From positions 1 to 14,923 of the forward strand of contig DATHGT010000321.1 in assembly GCA_035317605.1 (NCBI GenBank): a stretch of 14,923 bases of DNA, given 5' to 3'. The notes under the pieces were generated by a model. That model searched no databases. It worked only from the letters and a program-made list of their open reading frames with translations, and was not told where the DNA came from. The DNA comes from DATHGT01 sp035317605. Its GTDB lineage: Bacteria > Methylomirabilota > Methylomirabilia > Rokubacteriales > CSP1-6. The translations under genes and the position numbers were made by a program. Positions 6,984 through 14,333 of this stretch are shown here, piece after piece (positions within the stretch are counted from its first letter, which is position 1; the number at the start of each line of letters is the position of its first letter).

Positions 6984-7002
6984 AACGGAAAGGCGTGTGA
7001 GC

Positions 7003-7719
7003 ATGATCAGGCACTTCGGCGTGCTGATTCCGTCCACGAACACGACGGTCGAGATCGAGTGCCGGCTCTTGCCGGCGACCTGCCAGGCCCACGTGGGGCG
7101 CCTCAAGTCGAGCGGCCGGGGCAGCTTCTCGCCGAGCCGCGACGAGGACGTCGACTACCAGTCGAGCCTGCTGGGCACGGCCAAGGTCGAGATCGTGATC
7201 CTGGCCCAGACCTCCGCCAGTCTCCACGCCGACGACTACGACGACGTCGTCACCAAGCGCATGAGCGCCGGCGCCGGTGTTCCCGCGGTCACCTCGGCCC
7301 AGGCGGTCGGCCGCGCCGTGCGCGCCCTCGGCGCGCGCCGCATCGCGATCGTGTCTCCCTATTCGGAGGCGGTCAACGCGCGCGCCGCGCAGTATTTCAA
7401 GACCAAGCACGGACTCGACACGGTGGCGCTCGAGGGATTCGGCGCGACCGACGCGTATGCGATCGGCCAGCTCGGCCCGGACAACGCGCGCGACGCGTTC
7501 GCCCGCATCGATCGGCCGGAGATCGAAGTCTTCGTGGTGCCCGGCGGCAATTTCCCGACGATGCCGTCGATCGCCGCCTGGGAACGGGAATTCGGCAAGC
7601 CCGTGGTCACCACGAACCAGGCGTCGTTCTGGGCTGCCCTGCGAGCGTTCGACAGCGCCGACCGGCTGCCCGCCTTCGGCCGCCTGCTCGCGGAACTGCC
7701 CGCGGACGCGGCGTCGTAG
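7003..7719 (+). CDS. Asp/Glu racemase / maleate isomerase superfamily protein lacking catalytic cysteines
   Basis: The protein has 238 residues. Start ATG 7003 is preferred because GGAAAGG (6987-6993) lies nine bases before it; GTG 6997 would add two residues. The opening GVLIPSTNTTVEIE (6-19) with Asn13 is the family's substrate-binding signature, and length and two-lobed layout fit maleate isomerase / arylmalonate decarboxylase. In these enzymes two cysteines (or one in decarboxylases), one near the C-T-S motif of lobe 1 and one in lobe 2, do the acid-base chemistry. Here lobe 1 reads AQTSAS (68-73) and lobe 2 reads VPGGNFPTM (179-187). The only cysteines are Cys20 and Cys27, outside the catalytic positions. 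The real reaction is therefore unknown and may use another residue. It starts 19 bases after the preceding gene, so it may share its transcript, and precedes tadA by 43 bases. Confidence 0.75.
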   Translation: MIRHFGVLIPSTNTTVEIECRLLPATCQAHVGRLKSSGRGSFSPSRDEDVDYQSSLLGTAKVEIVILAQTSASLHADDYDDVVTKRMSAGAGVPAVTSAQAVGRAVRALGARRIAIVSPYSEAVNARAAQYFKTKHGLDTVALEGFGATDAYAIGQLGPDNARDAFARIDRPEIEVFVVPGGNFPTMPSIAAWEREFGKPVVTTNQASFWAALRAFDSADRLPAFGRLLAELPADAAS

Positions 7720-7762
7720 ACCCCGCGTCACCTCGAGGGACGAGATCACCGACGAGGATCTG

Positions 7763-8191
7763 ATGGCCGAGGCGCTCGCCGAAGCGCGACGCGGGCTCGA
7801 GTCCGGCGAGGTGCCCATCGGGGCCCTCGTGGTCGTCGGGGGTGAGATCGTCGCGCGCGCCCACAACGCGCCGATCACGCTCGCCGATCCCACCGCGCAC
7901 GCCGAGATCCTGGCCCTGCGCGAGGCGGCCCGGAAACGCGGCAACTATCGGTTGGCCGGCGCGACCCTCTACGCGACCGTCGAGCCGTGCCCGATGTGCT
8001 GCGGCGCGATCCTGCACGCCCGCGTCGCGCGCGTGGTCTACGGCGCTCTCGACCCGAAGGCCGGCGCCGTGGAGTCGCTCTACCGCCTCCTCGACGACGC
8101 GCGCCTCAACCACAGCGTGGCCACCCACGGCGGCGTGCTCGCGGCCGAGGCCGCGCGACTCCTGAAAACGTTCTTCGAAGCGAAGCGCTGA
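7763..8191 (+). CDS. tadA: tRNA adenosine(34) deaminase / nucleoside deaminase
   Basis: This 142-residue cytidine/deoxycytidylate-deaminase-fold enzyme in bacteria converts A34 to inosine in the anticodon ACG of tRNA-Arg. The zinc and proton-shuttle motif H46-A-E48 and the second zinc motif P75-C76-P-M-C79-C-G-A are complete. N35 within ARAHN and the GALDPKAGA segment after motif 2 are typical of TadA rather than guanine or cytosine deaminases. ATG 7763 is used, with GAGGA four bases before it. Homology seems to begin a few codons earlier ('DEDL'), where no standard start codon is available, so the true N-terminus could be slightly longer. Length matches the family. A general nucleoside deaminase is the alternative. 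Confidence 0.85.
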   Translation: MAEALAEARRGLESGEVPIGALVVVGGEIVARAHNAPITLADPTAHAEILALREAARKRGNYRLAGATLYATVEPCPMCCGAILHARVARVVYGALDPKAGAVESLYRLLDDARLNHSVATHGGVLAAEAARLLKTFFEAKR

Positions 8192-8253
8192 CTCACCGAC
8201 GGTCGGCCGGATCGGGTAACCTTACGATCAGGCTGACAGCCGAGGGAGTGTCC

Positions 8254-9210
8254 ATGCGAGCGATCTTCTGTGAACGGCTCGGCGGTCCCGAGCACCTGGT
8301 GCTACGCGAGGTCCCGTCGCCGAGCCCCGGCCCTGGCGAAGTGAGGGTCGCGCTGCGGGCTCGCGGCGTGAGCTTCGTCGATGTGCTGGTCATCGCCGGC
8401 GAGTATCAGACCAAGCGTGAGGTGCCCTTCATCCCCGGCGGCGAGGCGGCGGGGGTGGTCGTCGAGGTCGGCTCCGGCGTTCAGAACGTCGTCCCCGGCG
8501 ACCGGGTGCTGGCGCCCGGCGGCTATGCGGACGAGGCCGTCGTGCCGGCGGCGCGCGTGATCCCGCTGCCCGACACCGTGAGCTTCGAGACCGCCGCCGC
8601 GTTCCGCTCGAGCTACGCGACCGCCTACTACGGGCTTCAGCGCGGACGCCTGGCCGCCGGAGAGATCCTGCTCGTTCACGGCGCGGCCGGCGGCGTCGGC
8701 CTCGCCGCCGTCGACGTCGGCAAGCTGCTCGGCGCGACGGTGATCGCGACCGCGAGCAGCGCCGAGAAGCTCGCGGTGTGCAAGCAGATGGGCGCCGATC
8801 ACGTCATCGACTACACGAAGGGCTTCCGCGACCAAGTCAGAGCGCTGACCGCGGACCGCGGCGCCGACGTGATCTACGACCCGGTGGGCGGCGACGTCAC
8901 CGACGAATCCATGCGCTGCATCGCTCCCTTCGGCCGGCTGCTCATCATCGGGTTCACCAGCGGGCGCCCGGCCGAGCTCAAGACCAACCACCTGCTGATC
9001 AAGGACGCCGAGGCCATCGGGTTCACCATCGGTGCGCTCAGCCGCCTCGATCCGGCGCGCGAGCGCAAGAACCTGTCGGTGCTCATGACCTGGCTCGGCG
9101 CGGGCCGTATCACCCCGCACGTGTCGCACCGGCTGCCGCTGGAGAAGGCGGCGGAAGCGCTCACACTGGTGCGCGAGCGCAAGGTCATCGGCAAAGCCGT
9201 CCTCGTCTAG
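8254..9210 (+). CDS. Zinc-less NAD(P)H:quinone oxidoreductase-type MDR enzyme
   Basis: This is a medium-chain dehydrogenase/reductase of 318 residues. The N-terminal GroES-like domain has the quinone-reductase pattern: S-F-V-D near 40-43, where zinc alcohol dehydrogenases have a zinc cysteine, then G-E-Y and PFIPGGEAAGVV. The Rossmann domain carries GAAGGVG at 143-149 for NAD(P)H and continues with A-D-H-V-I-D-Y and D-P-V-G-G. No structural or catalytic zinc cysteines are present. Family members reduce quinones or the double bond of enones and enoyl-type substrates; the true substrate is not readable. ATG 8254 follows GAGGGAG by five bases. A TACGAT at 8223-8228 might be its -10 box. Its stop faces that of the solute-binding protein with eight bases between. 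Confidence 0.85.
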   Translation: MRAIFCERLGGPEHLVLREVPSPSPGPGEVRVALRARGVSFVDVLVIAGEYQTKREVPFIPGGEAAGVVVEVGSGVQNVVPGDRVLAPGGYADEAVVPAARVIPLPDTVSFETAAAFRSSYATAYYGLQRGRLAAGEILLVHGAAGGVGLAAVDVGKLLGATVIATASSAEKLAVCKQMGADHVIDYTKGFRDQVRALTADRGADVIYDPVGGDVTDESMRCIAPFGRLLIIGFTSGRPAELKTNHLLIKDAEAIGFTIGALSRLDPARERKNLSVLMTWLGAGRITPHVSHRLPLEKAAEALTLVRERKVIGKAVLV

Positions 9211-9218
9211 GGCCTGGA

Positions 9219-10319
9219 CTACTTGATCAGCTGCTTGGACAGATCCTGAGTCTTGATCAGCTCGGGCAGGAGGTCTTCGGCGTCGACCTGCTGGAGCTTG
9301 AGCCCCATGGGGACGACCGCGTGCGGGTCGCCCGGCTCGACGCCGACGAAGCGGCTGTTGGTCTGCAGCTCCTTGGCGTAGGCGATCTGGGCGTCCTTCG
9401 TGAGCAGCCAGTTGATCAGCACCTTGGCGGCGTTGGGGTGCGGCGCTTTGTTGATGAGCCAGACGAGGCTGCCCGAGGACTGGTAGTCCATCTCCAGGAG
9501 CAGGATGGTCTTGATGTTCTTGCCGACGCCCTTGGCCTGGAAGTCTTGCAGGGCGAGCGCGTTGAGGCCGATGGCGATCGGGTAGCGGCCGCGCACCATG
9601 AACTCGGTGAGCTGGTTGCGGTCGCGGCTGAGCACGGGCTCCTGATCGACGAGGAGCTGCTTCATGACGTCGTCGCCCACCTTGAGGCGGGCGATGGTCA
9701 GCGGCCAGAACGTCGAGCCGATCACGCGGGGGTCGGAGATCGCGATCTTGCCCTTCCACCTGGGATCGAGCAGGTCCTTGACGCTCTTCAGCTCGCCGTC
9801 CTTGACGCGATCGGCGTTCACGAACGTCCCGGCCGCGCGCACGAGCGTGAACGCGTAGGCCAGGCGCTTGTCCTTGTCGAGGAAGCCGGCCTCGAAGCCG
9901 CCGCGCCAGTTCGCGTCGTTCTTGGCGTCGGCCGTGATGATCGCGGGACGTATCGGATCGAAGACCCCGGCGGGCCGCAGCACCTGGAGCGCGGTGCTGG
10001 TCGGCATGGTCGCCACGTCCCACGTGTAGACGCCGGCCTTGCGCTCGTTGATGATGCGGGGCGAGAAGTCGACGGGCTCCAGGTTGGTGTGGTCGACCTT
10101 GATCTCGGGATGAGCCTGGGCGAAGAGCTTGAGGACACGCCCATAGCCCTGCCCGGTGAAGGTGTTGACCGCGACCTTGCCTTCCTTCCTGGCCGCGGCC
10201 ACCGTCTGGTCCCATTCGGGCGACGGCGCCGCCGACGCGCGGCCGTGGGTCGCCGCGAGCGCCGCGCCGCCCGCGAGGTGAGACAGGAACCGCCGTCGAT
10301 CGATCTCGCGCTCACGCAT
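9219..10319 (-). CDS. ABC transporter solute-binding protein (family 1, Fe3+/polyamine type), Tat-exported
   Basis: The protein has 366 residues. It begins with a twin-arginine signal (D7-R-R-R-F-L12, then a short hydrophobic stretch ending about Ala31), so it is probably exported folded to the periplasm or cell surface. The mature part starts EWDQTVAAARKEGKVAVNTFTG, the usual opening of Fe3+- and polyamine-type binding proteins. It continues with LVRAAGTFVNADRV, LLDPRWKGKIAISDP and IAIGLNALALQDF. I do not see the paired tyrosines that mark iron binders, so an organic substrate is equally possible. It diverges from the operon with the matching ATPase and permease, with only 41 bases between start codons, so control is probably shared. 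No ribosome site precedes ATG 10319. No other permease is nearby, which supports pairing with 11494-14324. Confidence 0.85.
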   Translation of the reverse strand: MREREIDRRRFLSHLAGGAALAATHGRASAAPSPEWDQTVAAARKEGKVAVNTFTGQGYGRVLKLFAQAHPEIKVDHTNLEPVDFSPRIINERKAGVYTWDVATMPTSTALQVLRPAGVFDPIRPAIITADAKNDANWRGGFEAGFLDKDKRLAYAFTLVRAAGTFVNADRVKDGELKSVKDLLDPRWKGKIAISDPRVIGSTFWPLTIARLKVGDDVMKQLLVDQEPVLSRDRNQLTEFMVRGRYPIAIGLNALALQDFQAKGVGKNIKTILLLEMDYQSSGSLVWLINKAPHPNAAKVLINWLLTKDAQIAYAKELQTNSRFVGVEPGDPHAVVPMGLKLQQVDAEDLLPELIKTQDLSKQLIK

Positions 10320-10327
10320 GGTCTGGT

Positions 10328-10333
10328 ATTTTA
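10328..10333 (-). promoter_or_regulatory. Possible -10 element of the solute-binding-protein gene
   Basis: The minus strand reads TAAAAT, five of six consensus bases, in the only AT-rich patch of this 41-base divergent gap. It ends eight bases before ATG 10319, and no ribosome site lies between, which suggests a leaderless transcript. No clear -35 box is seen. Confidence 0.35.
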
Positions 10334-10360
10334 CTCGGGCCGCTGGAGGGGCGCCGCGCG

Positions 10361-11503
10361 ATGAAGGACAGCTCCGACCGCATCCTGACCACCCACGCCG
10401 GGAGCCTCGCCCGGCCCGCGGAGCTGCGCGAGATGCTGGCGGCGCGCGACGAGCACCGCTCGTACGACGTCGTGGCGTTCGAGGCGAGCGTGCGCGGCGC
10501 GGTGGCCGGCGTCGTCCGGCAGCAAGCGGCGGTCGGTCTCGACGTCGTCAACGACGGCGAGCAGTCCAAGCGCAACTTCACCAGCTACGCCCGCGAGCGT
10601 CTGGGCGGGATCGAGGAACGCGTGTTGAAGGCCGGCGAGCGGCCGCTGGCCATGATCTACGGACGCGACGCCGCCGAGTTTCCCGAGTACTTCGCCGGGC
10701 GCGGCAACCTCGCCGGGCGCGAGGCCGTCTGCGTCGGGCCGCTCACCTACGTCGGCACCGATGCGATCCGTGCCGACATCGCGAACTTCAAGGCCGCGCT
10801 CGCCGGCGTCGACGTCGCCGAAGCGTTCCTGCCCGCGGTGGCGCCGGGAACGATCGAGCACTGGCTGCGCAACGAGCACTACGGCAGCGACGAGGCCTAC
10901 CTCGCCGCCGTCGCCGACGCCATGAAGCCTGAATACGACGCGATCGTGGCGGCGGGTTTCCTGCTCCAGATCGACGACCCCGACCTGGCCGACGCCTGGC
11001 AGATCCATCCGGCCCTGAGCGTGGCCGAGTATCGAAAGTTCGCCGCGCTGCGGATCGAGGCGCTGAACCACGCGCTGCGCGACATCGCGCCCGAGCGCGT
11101 GCGCTTTCACGTGTGCTGGGGCAGCTATCACGGCCCGCACAAGCACGACCTGCCGCTGCGCGATTTCGTCGACCTGATCCTGGCCGTGCGCGCCCAGGGC
11201 TACTCGATCGAGGCGTCGAACCCGCGCCACGACCACGAGTGGCGGGTGTGGGAAGACGTGAGACTCCCCGACGGCAAGCTCCTCATCCCGGGCGTCGTGG
11301 GCCACGCCAGCGATTTCGTCGAGCATCCCGAGCTGGTGGCCGAGCGATTGGTCAAGTACGCGCGGCTGGTCGGACGCGAGCGGGTGATCGCGGGGACCGA
11401 CTGCGGGCTGGGACCGCGGGTCGGACATCCGAGGATCGCGTGGGCGAAGTTCGAGGCGCTGGTCGAGGGCGCGCGGCTGGCGACGCGAGCGCTGTGGCCC
11501 TGA
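10361..11503 (+). CDS. MetE-like zinc methyltransferase (catalytic domain only)
   Basis: At 380 residues, this corresponds to the C-terminal, catalytic half of cobalamin-independent methionine synthase, which is about twice as long. Zinc ligands are conserved: H250-x-C252 in FHVCWG, and C348 in TDCGLG, with Glu284 as a likely fourth ligand. The family's ILTTHAGSL-x-RP opening and QIDDPDLAD segment are also clear. Short members activate a thiol for alkyl transfer. Besides core methionine synthases they include epoxyalkane:coenzyme M transferase, also near 380 residues. The true methyl or alkyl donor cannot be read. ATG 10361 has GGAGGG ten bases before it. The next gene overlaps this one by ten bases, placing it first in an operon with ABC importer subunits and an SDR. 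That context suggests it acts on the imported compound. Confidence 0.8.
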   Translation: MKDSSDRILTTHAGSLARPAELREMLAARDEHRSYDVVAFEASVRGAVAGVVRQQAAVGLDVVNDGEQSKRNFTSYARERLGGIEERVLKAGERPLAMIYGRDAAEFPEYFAGRGNLAGREAVCVGPLTYVGTDAIRADIANFKAALAGVDVAEAFLPAVAPGTIEHWLRNEHYGSDEAYLAAVADAMKPEYDAIVAAGFLLQIDDPDLADAWQIHPALSVAEYRKFAALRIEALNHALRDIAPERVRFHVCWGSYHGPHKHDLPLRDFVDLILAVRAQGYSIEASNPRHDHEWRVWEDVRLPDGKLLIPGVVGHASDFVEHPELVAERLVKYARLVGRERVIAGTDCGLGPRVGHPRIAWAKFEALVEGARLATRALWP

Positions 11504-12597
11504 CCGTCCTCCGGCTCGACGGAGTCAGCAAGCTGTTCGGGGCGCTGCCCGCGGTCGACGGGGTGTCGCTCGAGATCGAGCGCGGCGAGATCTTCACGCT
11601 GCTCGGCCCCAGCGGGTGCGGCAAGACCACCACGCTCCGTCTGGTGGCCGGCCTCGAGCAGCCCGACGCCGGAGAGATCACGCTGCGCGACCGCATCGTG
11701 GCCTCGGTGCCGCGGCGTACGTTCCTGGCGCCGCACCGGCGCAATCTCGGCATGGTGTTCCAGTCGTACGCGATCTGGCCGCACATGACCGTGTTCGAGA
11801 ACGTGGCGTATCCGCTCGAGCTTCGCGGCGTCCGTCGCGCGGCCGTTCGCGAGCGCGTGGCCGCGGTGCTGGAGCTGGTCGGGCTGGCCGGGCTGGAGAC
11901 CCGCGCGGCCACACTGTTGAGCGGCGGCCAGATGCAGCGCCTCGCCCTCTGCCGCGCGCTCGTCTACGAGCCCGATCTGCTGCTGCTCGACGAGCCGTTC
12001 AGCAACCTCGACGCGAAGCTGCGCGAGCAGATGCGGGTGGAGCTGAAGCTGCTGCAGCGGCGGCTCGGCGTCACCGTGCTGTTCGTCACCCACGACCAGA
12101 TCGAGGCGCTCAGCCTGTCGGATCGGGTCGCGGTCATGAACGGGGGGCGCGTCGAGCAGGTGGGCGCGCCGCGCGACCTGTACGAGCGGCCGGCCTCCGC
12201 GTTCGTGCGCGATTTTCTCGGGCAGACCGTGATCCTGCGCGGGGTGGTGAAGGAGCTGGCGAGCGAGGACGTCGCGGTGGCGATGGAGGGCGCGCTGGCG
12301 GGCGCGACGCTGCGCGGCCGTACGGCCCCCGGCGCGGCGCTGAGCGTGGGAACCGCCGTGCAGCTCGCCATCCGGCCGGAGGACATCGAAGTCACCACGG
12401 CCGGGGACGCGGACGGCAACGCGCTCGTCGGAACGATCGAGGCATTGCTCTTCGTCGGCGATCGCTACGAGGCGCGAGTGACTCTTGGCGGCGAGCTGCT
12501 GATCCTCCTGCTGCTCTCGCGGGCGCGAACGTGGCGTGAGGGCCAGCGCGTGCAACTCGCGCTTCCTCCGGACCTGGTGAGCGTGTGGCCAGCGTGA
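11494..12597 (+). CDS. ABC importer ATPase (Fe3+/spermidine/putrescine type, PotA/FbpC-like)
   Basis: The protein has 367 residues and starts at GTG 11494, overlapping the end of the MetE-like gene by ten bases. All ATPase motifs are present: Walker A GPSGCGKTT (38-46), Q-loop in FQSYAIWPHMTV, signature LSGGQ (142-146), Walker B LLLLDEP (162-168) with the D-loop SNLD, and switch His200 in THDQ. After about residue 240 a TOBE-type regulatory domain follows (AIRPEDIEV near 294). This is the standard layout of the CUT1-like/iron-polyamine group. It would drive transport through the permease encoded next, whose start overlaps its stop. The longer open frame upstream of 11494 is a shadow of the MetE-like gene. 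No strong ribosome site is visible, consistent with translational coupling. Confidence 0.9.
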   Translation: MALTVLRLDGVSKLFGALPAVDGVSLEIERGEIFTLLGPSGCGKTTTLRLVAGLEQPDAGEITLRDRIVASVPRRTFLAPHRRNLGMVFQSYAIWPHMTVFENVAYPLELRGVRRAAVRERVAAVLELVGLAGLETRAATLLSGGQMQRLALCRALVYEPDLLLLDEPFSNLDAKLREQMRVELKLLQRRLGVTVLFVTHDQIEALSLSDRVAVMNGGRVEQVGAPRDLYERPASAFVRDFLGQTVILRGVVKELASEDVAVAMEGALAGATLRGRTAPGAALSVGTAVQLAIRPEDIEVTTAGDADGNALVGTIEALLFVGDRYEARVTLGGELLILLLLSRARTWREGQRVQLALPPDLVSVWPA

Positions 12598-14324
12598 CCC
12601 CGACGTCCCCGACTGGAGGCCGCGTCCGCGCGATCGGTCTTCGGCGCGCGTCGCGCGTCGAAGCGCAGACCATCTTCTGCTCCGTCGTGCTCGCGGTCGT
12701 CGCGTTCTGCGTTCTGTTCCCGGTGGTGCTCGTGGTGCTCGAGAGCTTTCAGGTCGCGCCGCCGGGGCAGCCGGCAGCGTACGGGCTGGACGGCTGGCGC
12801 GCCGCGCTCAGCGAGCCGGGCCTGCGCTCCGCGCTGCTGAACACACTGAAGGTCACGCTCGTGCGCCAGCTCATCTCGCTGCCGCTCGCGGTGCTGATCG
12901 CGTGGCTGCTCGCCCGCACGGATCTGCCCGGACGCCACTGGCTCGAGTTCGCGTTCTGGGCGGCGTTCTTCCTGCCCACGCTGACCGTCACCCTGAGCTG
13001 GATCCTCCTGCTCGATCCCGAGTACGGCCTGGTCAACACCGCGCTCACGCGCGTGCTGGGCAAGGGCCCGTTCGACATCTACTCATTCTGGGGCATCGTG
13101 TGGGTGCACGTGGTCACCGGGTCGCTGACCGTGAAGGTGGTCCTGCTCACCCCGGCCTTCCGCAACATGAACGCGGCGTTCGAGGAAGCCTCCTACGTCG
13201 CCGGCGGCACCACGCTGCGGACCGCGCTGCGCATCACGGTGCCGGTGATGGCGCCGGTCATCCTCTCGGTCCTGCTGCTGGGCACCATGGTCTCGATGCA
13301 GACGTTCGAGGTCGAGCAAGTGCTCGGCCTGCCCTTCCGCTTCTTCGTGTTCAGCACGATGGTCTACGACCTGCTCGTCACCCGCGTCCCGCGCTACGAC
13401 GCGGCCACCGCGCTGGCCGTGCTGATCCTGCTCGCCATGCTGCCGCTGGTGTTCGTCCAGCAATGGGCGACGCGGCGCCGTCGCTACACGACCGTCACCG
13501 GCCAGTTCCATAACCAGCCGCACCGTCTCGGCCGCTGGCGCTGGGCGGCCCTCGCGCTGCTGCTCGCCGTGACGGTCATCGTCCTCGGCGCGCCGGTGGC
13601 CTTCGCGCTGCTCGGCACGTTCATGAAGCTCTTCGGCTTCTTCCACATCGCCGACCCATGGACGCTCGACAACTGGAAGAACGTTCTGAAGGACGATCTG
13701 TTCCTCGGCTCGCTCCGCAACACGCTGGTGCTGGCCGTCTGCACCGCGGTGGTCGCGCTGCTCGTGCACTCGGTGATCGCCTACGTCATCGTGCGCACGC
13801 GCTACGCCGCGCGCCGTGTGCTCGACACGATCTCGTGGCTGCCGTTCACGGTGCCCGGCATCATCCTCGGCCTGGCGCTGCTCTGGCTCTTCCTCGGGGT
13901 CGGCGCGCTGCGCCCGCTCTACGGCACCATGGCCGTGCTCGTCATCGCCGGCTTGATCTCGGGGATGCCCCTCGGCGTGCAGATCATCAAGAGCGGATTG
14001 CTCCAGCTCGGCAGCGAGCTGGAAGAAGCCTCGCGCATCGTCGGCGCCTCCTGGTGGACGACCTACCGCCGCATCGTGCTGCGCCTGATGGCGCCCACGC
14101 TGATGGCCGTGGGCATGATCACGTTCGTGGGCGCCGCCCGCAACATCGGTAACATCGCGCTGCTGGCCACCAGCCAGAACCGCCCGCTCTCGATCTTCCA
14201 GCTCGACCTCATCGCCCAGCGCAAGTTCGAGGAGGCGATGGTGGTCGCGTGCGTCATCATGTTCATCTCGCTGGCCGGCGCCCTCGTGGCTCGCTTCCTC
14301 GGGCTCCGTGGCAGCGTGGGATAG
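12585..14324 (+). CDS. ABC importer permease, two fused transmembrane domains (FbpB/ThiP type)
   Basis: At 579 residues it contains about twelve hydrophobic segments in two sets of six, near 30-53, 88-110, 118-143, 168-190, 222-245, 274-294 and 320-345, 378-403, 414-440, 446-468, 502-525, 548-572. Each half has the EAA loop that docks on the ATPase: EEASYVAGG at 200 and EEASRIVGA at 480. This makes a complete channel from one chain, as in iron- and thiamine-type importers. Two starts are possible: GTG 12585 (13-base overlap with the ATPase gene) or GTG 12594, which gives the classic four-base GTGA overlap. Partners are the ATPase just upstream and the divergent solute-binding protein. Confidence 0.9.
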   Translation: MASVTPTSPTGGRVRAIGLRRASRVEAQTIFCSVVLAVVAFCVLFPVVLVVLESFQVAPPGQPAAYGLDGWRAALSEPGLRSALLNTLKVTLVRQLISLPLAVLIAWLLARTDLPGRHWLEFAFWAAFFLPTLTVTLSWILLLDPEYGLVNTALTRVLGKGPFDIYSFWGIVWVHVVTGSLTVKVVLLTPAFRNMNAAFEEASYVAGGTTLRTALRITVPVMAPVILSVLLLGTMVSMQTFEVEQVLGLPFRFFVFSTMVYDLLVTRVPRYDAATALAVLILLAMLPLVFVQQWATRRRRYTTVTGQFHNQPHRLGRWRWAALALLLAVTVIVLGAPVAFALLGTFMKLFGFFHIADPWTLDNWKNVLKDDLFLGSLRNTLVLAVCTAVVALLVHSVIAYVIVRTRYAARRVLDTISWLPFTVPGIILGLALLWLFLGVGALRPLYGTMAVLVIAGLISGMPLGVQIIKSGLLQLGSELEEASRIVGASWWTTYRRIVLRLMAPTLMAVGMITFVGAARNIGNIALLATSQNRPLSIFQLDLIAQRKFEEAMVVACVIMFISLAGALVARFLGLRGSVG

Positions 14325-14333
14325 GAGCAAACG

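Noticed and set aside
7003..7719. Naming the gene maleate isomerase or glutamate racemase
   Set aside because: The catalytic cysteines these enzymes need are not at the expected positions.
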